From the NCBI GenBank assembly GCA_938008005.1, contig CALLLZ010000456.1, positions 1 through 8,250 on the forward strand: 8,250 nucleotides of DNA. Reading direction: 5' to 3'. The notes beneath the pieces are model-generated. The model searched no databases. It was not told the DNA's origin and saw only the letters and a list, made by a program, of their open reading frames with translations. The position numbers and the translations under genes were made by a program. Each line of letters starts with the position of its first letter. The first letter of the stretch is position 1. This DNA comes from an uncultured Marinicella sp. (GTDB lineage: Bacteria; Pseudomonadota; Gammaproteobacteria; Xanthomonadales; Marinicellaceae). Below, piece after piece: positions 6,540 through 8,250 of this stretch.

Positions 6540-6576
6540 CTAATGCAACTTTTCGATGGAATGCGCGCAAAACCCC
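6540..6576 (-). repeat. Right terminal inverted repeat, Tn3-family-like
   Basis: Read on the minus strand it begins GGGGTTTTGCGCGCATTCC and continues ATCGAAAAGTTGC. GGGG is the usual outermost sequence of Tn3-family 38-base ends, and the length fits. It matches 1059-1095 in inverted orientation, with 23 of 26 core bases shared. Its outer end faces right, towards the DUF3429 gene, as expected for the right end of an element starting at 1059. Confidence 0.7.
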
Positions 6577-6609
6577 GATATACCCAGGTCATTTTGCATA
6601 CTTACCATC

Positions 6610-6623
6610 AATAACATGTTATT
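6610..6623. promoter_or_regulatory. Perfect 14-base palindrome
   Basis: AATAACATGTTATT is a perfect dyad with no spacer, 117 bases before the DUF3429 start codon and outside the transposon end. It could be an operator for a dimeric regulator of that gene. Since it is mostly A/T, chance is a fair alternative. Confidence 0.3.
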
Positions 6624-6739
6624 ATGATAAAATAAGTAAACCATATGAGTAATCAAAAATAAAAAACTTAGTCACCTAATTTCAATAGTTATACTCATAA
6701 TCCATATCATTTAGACAATCAACGTTTAACATTCACTTC

Positions 6740-7201
6740 ATGTTTAAAACCAACAAACCCAAAATACTGACCTACCTAGGAACCACCCCATTCTTAATTG
6801 CCTTAGTTATTGCTGTTTATGGCCACCTTAATTTACAAGAATATTTTGGAAATGAAATACGTTTTGCGCGCTTTAAATCATATATGATTGCACACACCTA
6901 TGGCGCGGTTATCGTGGCTTTTCTGGGAGGTATTCAGTGGGGTATATCATTGAATCAAAAAACTGACCAACAATATTTCATAACAAGCAATGTCTTGGCT
7001 TTAATAGCATGGTTCAGTTTATTCTCATTTGCCAGCTTTATAGGAATTACTGCCATTATCTTGGCGTTCATTTTGGCTTTATGGGTAGATCATCACGCAT
7101 TTCATAGGGACCTGATTCCAAGTTGGTTCTGGCAACTCAGAAAGACTGCAAGCTGTATAGTTGTTTTGAGTTTATTAGCTCTGTTGTTGATCAATCAATA
7201 A
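6740..7201 (+). CDS. DUF3429 family integral membrane protein
   Basis: A 153-residue inner-membrane protein. Hydrophobic segments lie near residues 9-27, 50-67, 82-98, 100-117 and 136-151. The second one holds the family signature Y54GAVIVAFLGGIQWG68. A conserved charged/aromatic stretch (DHHAFHRDLIPSWFWQLR, 117-134) precedes the last helix. The DUF3429 family has no established function; some members are duplicated in tandem, but this is a single copy of normal length. No Shine-Dalgarno sequence is visible, but the ATG is the only sensible start before the first membrane segment. It reads in the same direction as the glycosylase gene 86 bases downstream and may share its transcript. Confidence 0.8.
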   Translation: MFKTNKPKILTYLGTTPFLIALVIAVYGHLNLQEYFGNEIRFARFKSYMIAHTYGAVIVAFLGGIQWGISLNQKTDQQYFITSNVLALIAWFSLFSFASFIGITAIILAFILALWVDHHAFHRDLIPSWFWQLRKTASCIVVLSLLALLLINQ

Positions 7202-7240
7202 AGATAGTTAACCTTCAAAATATAAACCAACCAATACTCC

Positions 7241-7280
7241 AATCGGTTAAAATTAAAAAAATTCAACCGATTAATTTTAA
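7241..7280 (+). promoter_or_regulatory. Interleaved inverted repeats before the glycosylase start
   Basis: AATCGGTT (7241-7248) pairs with AACCGATT (7265-7272), and TTAAAATTA (7247-7255) pairs with TAATTTTAA (7272-7280). The order A-B-A'-B' is that of an H-type pseudoknot or of two mutually exclusive hairpins. It ends 7 bases before the glycosylase ATG, where a Shine-Dalgarno sequence would normally be, and none is seen. Translational control is an inference. Confidence 0.45.
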
Positions 7281-7287
7281 ATATCAT

Positions 7288-8016
7288 ATGCAATCTTTTG
7301 ATTCCATTTATGCAAAGGCAGCTGCACGTAAAGGCGGTGAAAAAAAACTTAAATCTTTGTTGCCGAAATTACTCACAAAAAAACAACTATCAAATAAAAG
7401 CGATGATCGTTTCTTGGCTATGATGTGTAAAGCCATCAATCAAGCCGGTTTTAATTGGACAGTGATAGAGAATAAATGGCCTCAGTTTGAAGAAGCCTTT
7501 CATGGTTTTGATGTTAAAAGATTGGCCTATAAATCTCCTGAAGATTGGGAGGCATATGTGCATGATAAACGAGTGGTTCGAAATTGGATGAAAATAAAAG
7601 CCATGATGGTCAATGCCAACTTTGTCAATTATACAGCTGATGAACATGGAAGCTTTGCTCAATTCATAGCCAACTGGCCTGAATCAGATCAAATAGGTCT
7701 GATGGCCTATTTGAAAAAACATGGTTCTAGATTAGGCGGAAACACTGGATTTTGGTTCCTCAGATATGTAGGCAAAGATTGCTTTACTACCACCCATGAT
7801 ACGATACAAGCAGTTAAACAAGCCGGTTATGAAACCAATGATCACCCCACATCGAAACGTGATCTAACCCAAGTTCAACTGGCTTTCAATACTTGGCATG
7901 AAGAAACAGGCCTTCCTTACACACACCTCAGCAAAATAGCCGCCTACTCTATTGGTGAAAACTTCCCCTCTGAAGGTATCAAAGAGCAATTAAACAAGTT
8001 CAGTTCTGGCCAATAA
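7288..8016 (+). CDS. Divergent DNA-3-methyladenine glycosylase I (Tag-like) family protein
   Basis: A helix-hairpin-helix base-excision glycosylase relative, 242 residues from the ATG at 7288; an open frame extends upstream into the DUF3429 gene but lacks family similarity. By eye, residues 45-113 (MMCKAINQAGFNWTVIENKW...KIKAMMVNANFV) align with E. coli Tag 34-102, including Trp57 for Tag Trp46. Tag's catalytic Glu38 corresponds to Ala49, and the N-terminal Cys and His of Tag's zinc site are absent. The C-terminal part has SRLGGNTGFWFLRYVGKDCF (147-166), characteristic of a separate subfamily of longer Tag-like proteins, then a 70-residue tail. Removal of alkylated bases is the family role; the actual substrate is uncertain. 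No clear ribosome site is visible. Confidence 0.82.
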   Translation: MQSFDSIYAKAAARKGGEKKLKSLLPKLLTKKQLSNKSDDRFLAMMCKAINQAGFNWTVIENKWPQFEEAFHGFDVKRLAYKSPEDWEAYVHDKRVVRNWMKIKAMMVNANFVNYTADEHGSFAQFIANWPESDQIGLMAYLKKHGSRLGGNTGFWFLRYVGKDCFTTTHDTIQAVKQAGYETNDHPTSKRDLTQVQLAFNTWHEETGLPYTHLSKIAAYSIGENFPSEGIKEQLNKFSSGQ

Positions 8017-8104
8017 AAATTCAACATTCAACTCAAATCATTTGCAGCACTGCCTAGAGTAAGTTATTATCCTTAATTATCATTTTTCATATTCAATTTT
8101 ACAC

Positions 8105-8250
8105 ATGAAAAAAACTGCCCTGACCATAGCTCTTAGTTTAGCATCAACCTCTCATGCCAACCAATGGCAGCAAAAAGTATCGAGTCATGTACTGTCTGAA
8201 CTCAGCCAAAAAGAAGAGGTTGAGCTGATCTTAAAATTAAGCAGTCCAGA
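8105..8250 (+). CDS. Secreted protein, N-terminal part; possibly S8 peptidase propeptide
   Basis: The frame starts at ATG 8105 and runs off the window after 48 codons. The first 18 residues form a clear Sec signal peptide: MKKT, a hydrophobic core (ALTIALSLAS) and a signal peptidase I site after SHA, before NQW. The following stretch (KVSSHVLSELSQKEEVELILKLSSP) resembles the start of an inhibitor_I9-like propeptide of subtilisin-family (S8) exoenzymes, where a phrase like 'EVE(F/L)I(V/L)...' opens the first strand. Too little is present to confirm. Export is well supported; the enzyme class is a guess. Confidence 0.5.
   Translation, partial: MKKTALTIALSLASTSHANQWQQKVSSHVLSELSQKEEVELILKLSSP

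Larger units (their letters stand above)
1059..6576. mobile_element. Candidate degenerate Tn3-family element enclosing spe and rim genes
   Basis: The bounds are two inward-facing imperfect inverted repeats (1059-1095 and 6540-6576). Next to the left one is a truncated N-terminal piece of a Tn3-family transposase. Between them lie speD-speE-ornithine decarboxylase, two small Cys-rich genes and rimBK. No resolvase and no catalytic transposase domain are present, so the unit could move only if a transposase acted in trans. ATATA stands directly outside the left end and, one base off, outside the right end (1054-1058 and 6578-6582). This is compatible with a 5-base target duplication but is weak in AT-rich DNA. 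The alternative is that host genes happen to lie between ends left by separate or rearranged insertions. Confidence 0.45.
6186..6739. other. AT-rich intergenic region of 554 bases with transposon end
   Basis: Both flanking genes read away from this stretch, so it should hold two divergent promoters. I see no convincing gene. Short frames across 6446-6654 are open but unlike any protein I know and lack ribosome sites. It does hold the right inverted repeat (6540-6576), a 14-base palindrome (6610-6623) and TACCAG twice at a 12-base period (6265-6270, 6277-6282). The rest is A/T-rich with no clear -35/-10 pair that I would defend. Confidence 0.6.

Noticed and set aside
6446..6654. Open frames beside the right inverted repeat that might be the lost C-terminus of the Tn3 transposase
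   Set aside because: One frame gives YVMLSNATFRW, vaguely like the HINLTGDYRW end of TnpA, but needs a gap and has few identities. A profile search would be required to claim it.
7123..7287. Longer start for the glycosylase, 55 codons upstream
   Set aside because: The extension runs through the DUF3429 gene in another frame, has no family similarity and overlaps the interleaved repeats; similarity begins at the ATG at 7288.

Overview
The window looks like the chromosome of an AT-rich, probably marine gammaproteobacterium. The grounds are a RimK that matches the E. coli enzyme motif for motif, a RimB-type partner, a DUF3429 membrane protein and a signal-peptide protein that resembles the start of an S8 peptidase. 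A Marinicella-like host is a guess from overall flavour only.

Layout. Bases 1-969 hold the end of an operon: an unidentified gene tail, an MglA-like small GTPase and a Roadblock/LC7 protein. At 1059-1095 a Tn3-family-like terminal inverted repeat begins, followed by a short remnant of the N-terminus of a Tn3-family transposase (1184-1498). Then comes a tightly coupled polyamine operon: speD (pyruvoyl S-adenosylmethionine decarboxylase), speE (spermidine synthase) and a fold-III PLP ornithine decarboxylase. Together they make spermidine from ornithine and S-adenosylmethionine. Two small cysteine-containing genes follow on the same strand: a CxxC...CxxC zinc-ribbon protein and a 70-residue conserved unknown. 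A convergent minus-strand pair comes next: a RimB-like retropepsin-fold protein and RimK, a glutamate ligase known for modifying ribosomal protein S6. After an AT-rich 554-base gap come a DUF3429 membrane protein, a divergent DNA-3-methyladenine glycosylase and the start of a secreted protein.

The main surprise is in the intergenic DNA. A sequence at 6540-6576 is, in reverse complement, a close match to the one at 1059-1095 (23 of 26 bases in the core). It starts with GGGG and faces it as transposon ends do. The polyamine operon, the two small genes and rimBK therefore lie between what look like the two ends of a Tn3-family element whose transposase has been reduced to a fragment. Other unexplained structures are three back-to-back perfect hairpins between the decarboxylase and the zinc-ribbon gene, a shared hairpin/T-run/ribosome-site arrangement upstream of both speD and the zinc-ribbon gene, and interleaved inverted repeats (pseudoknot order) just before the glycosylase start codon.
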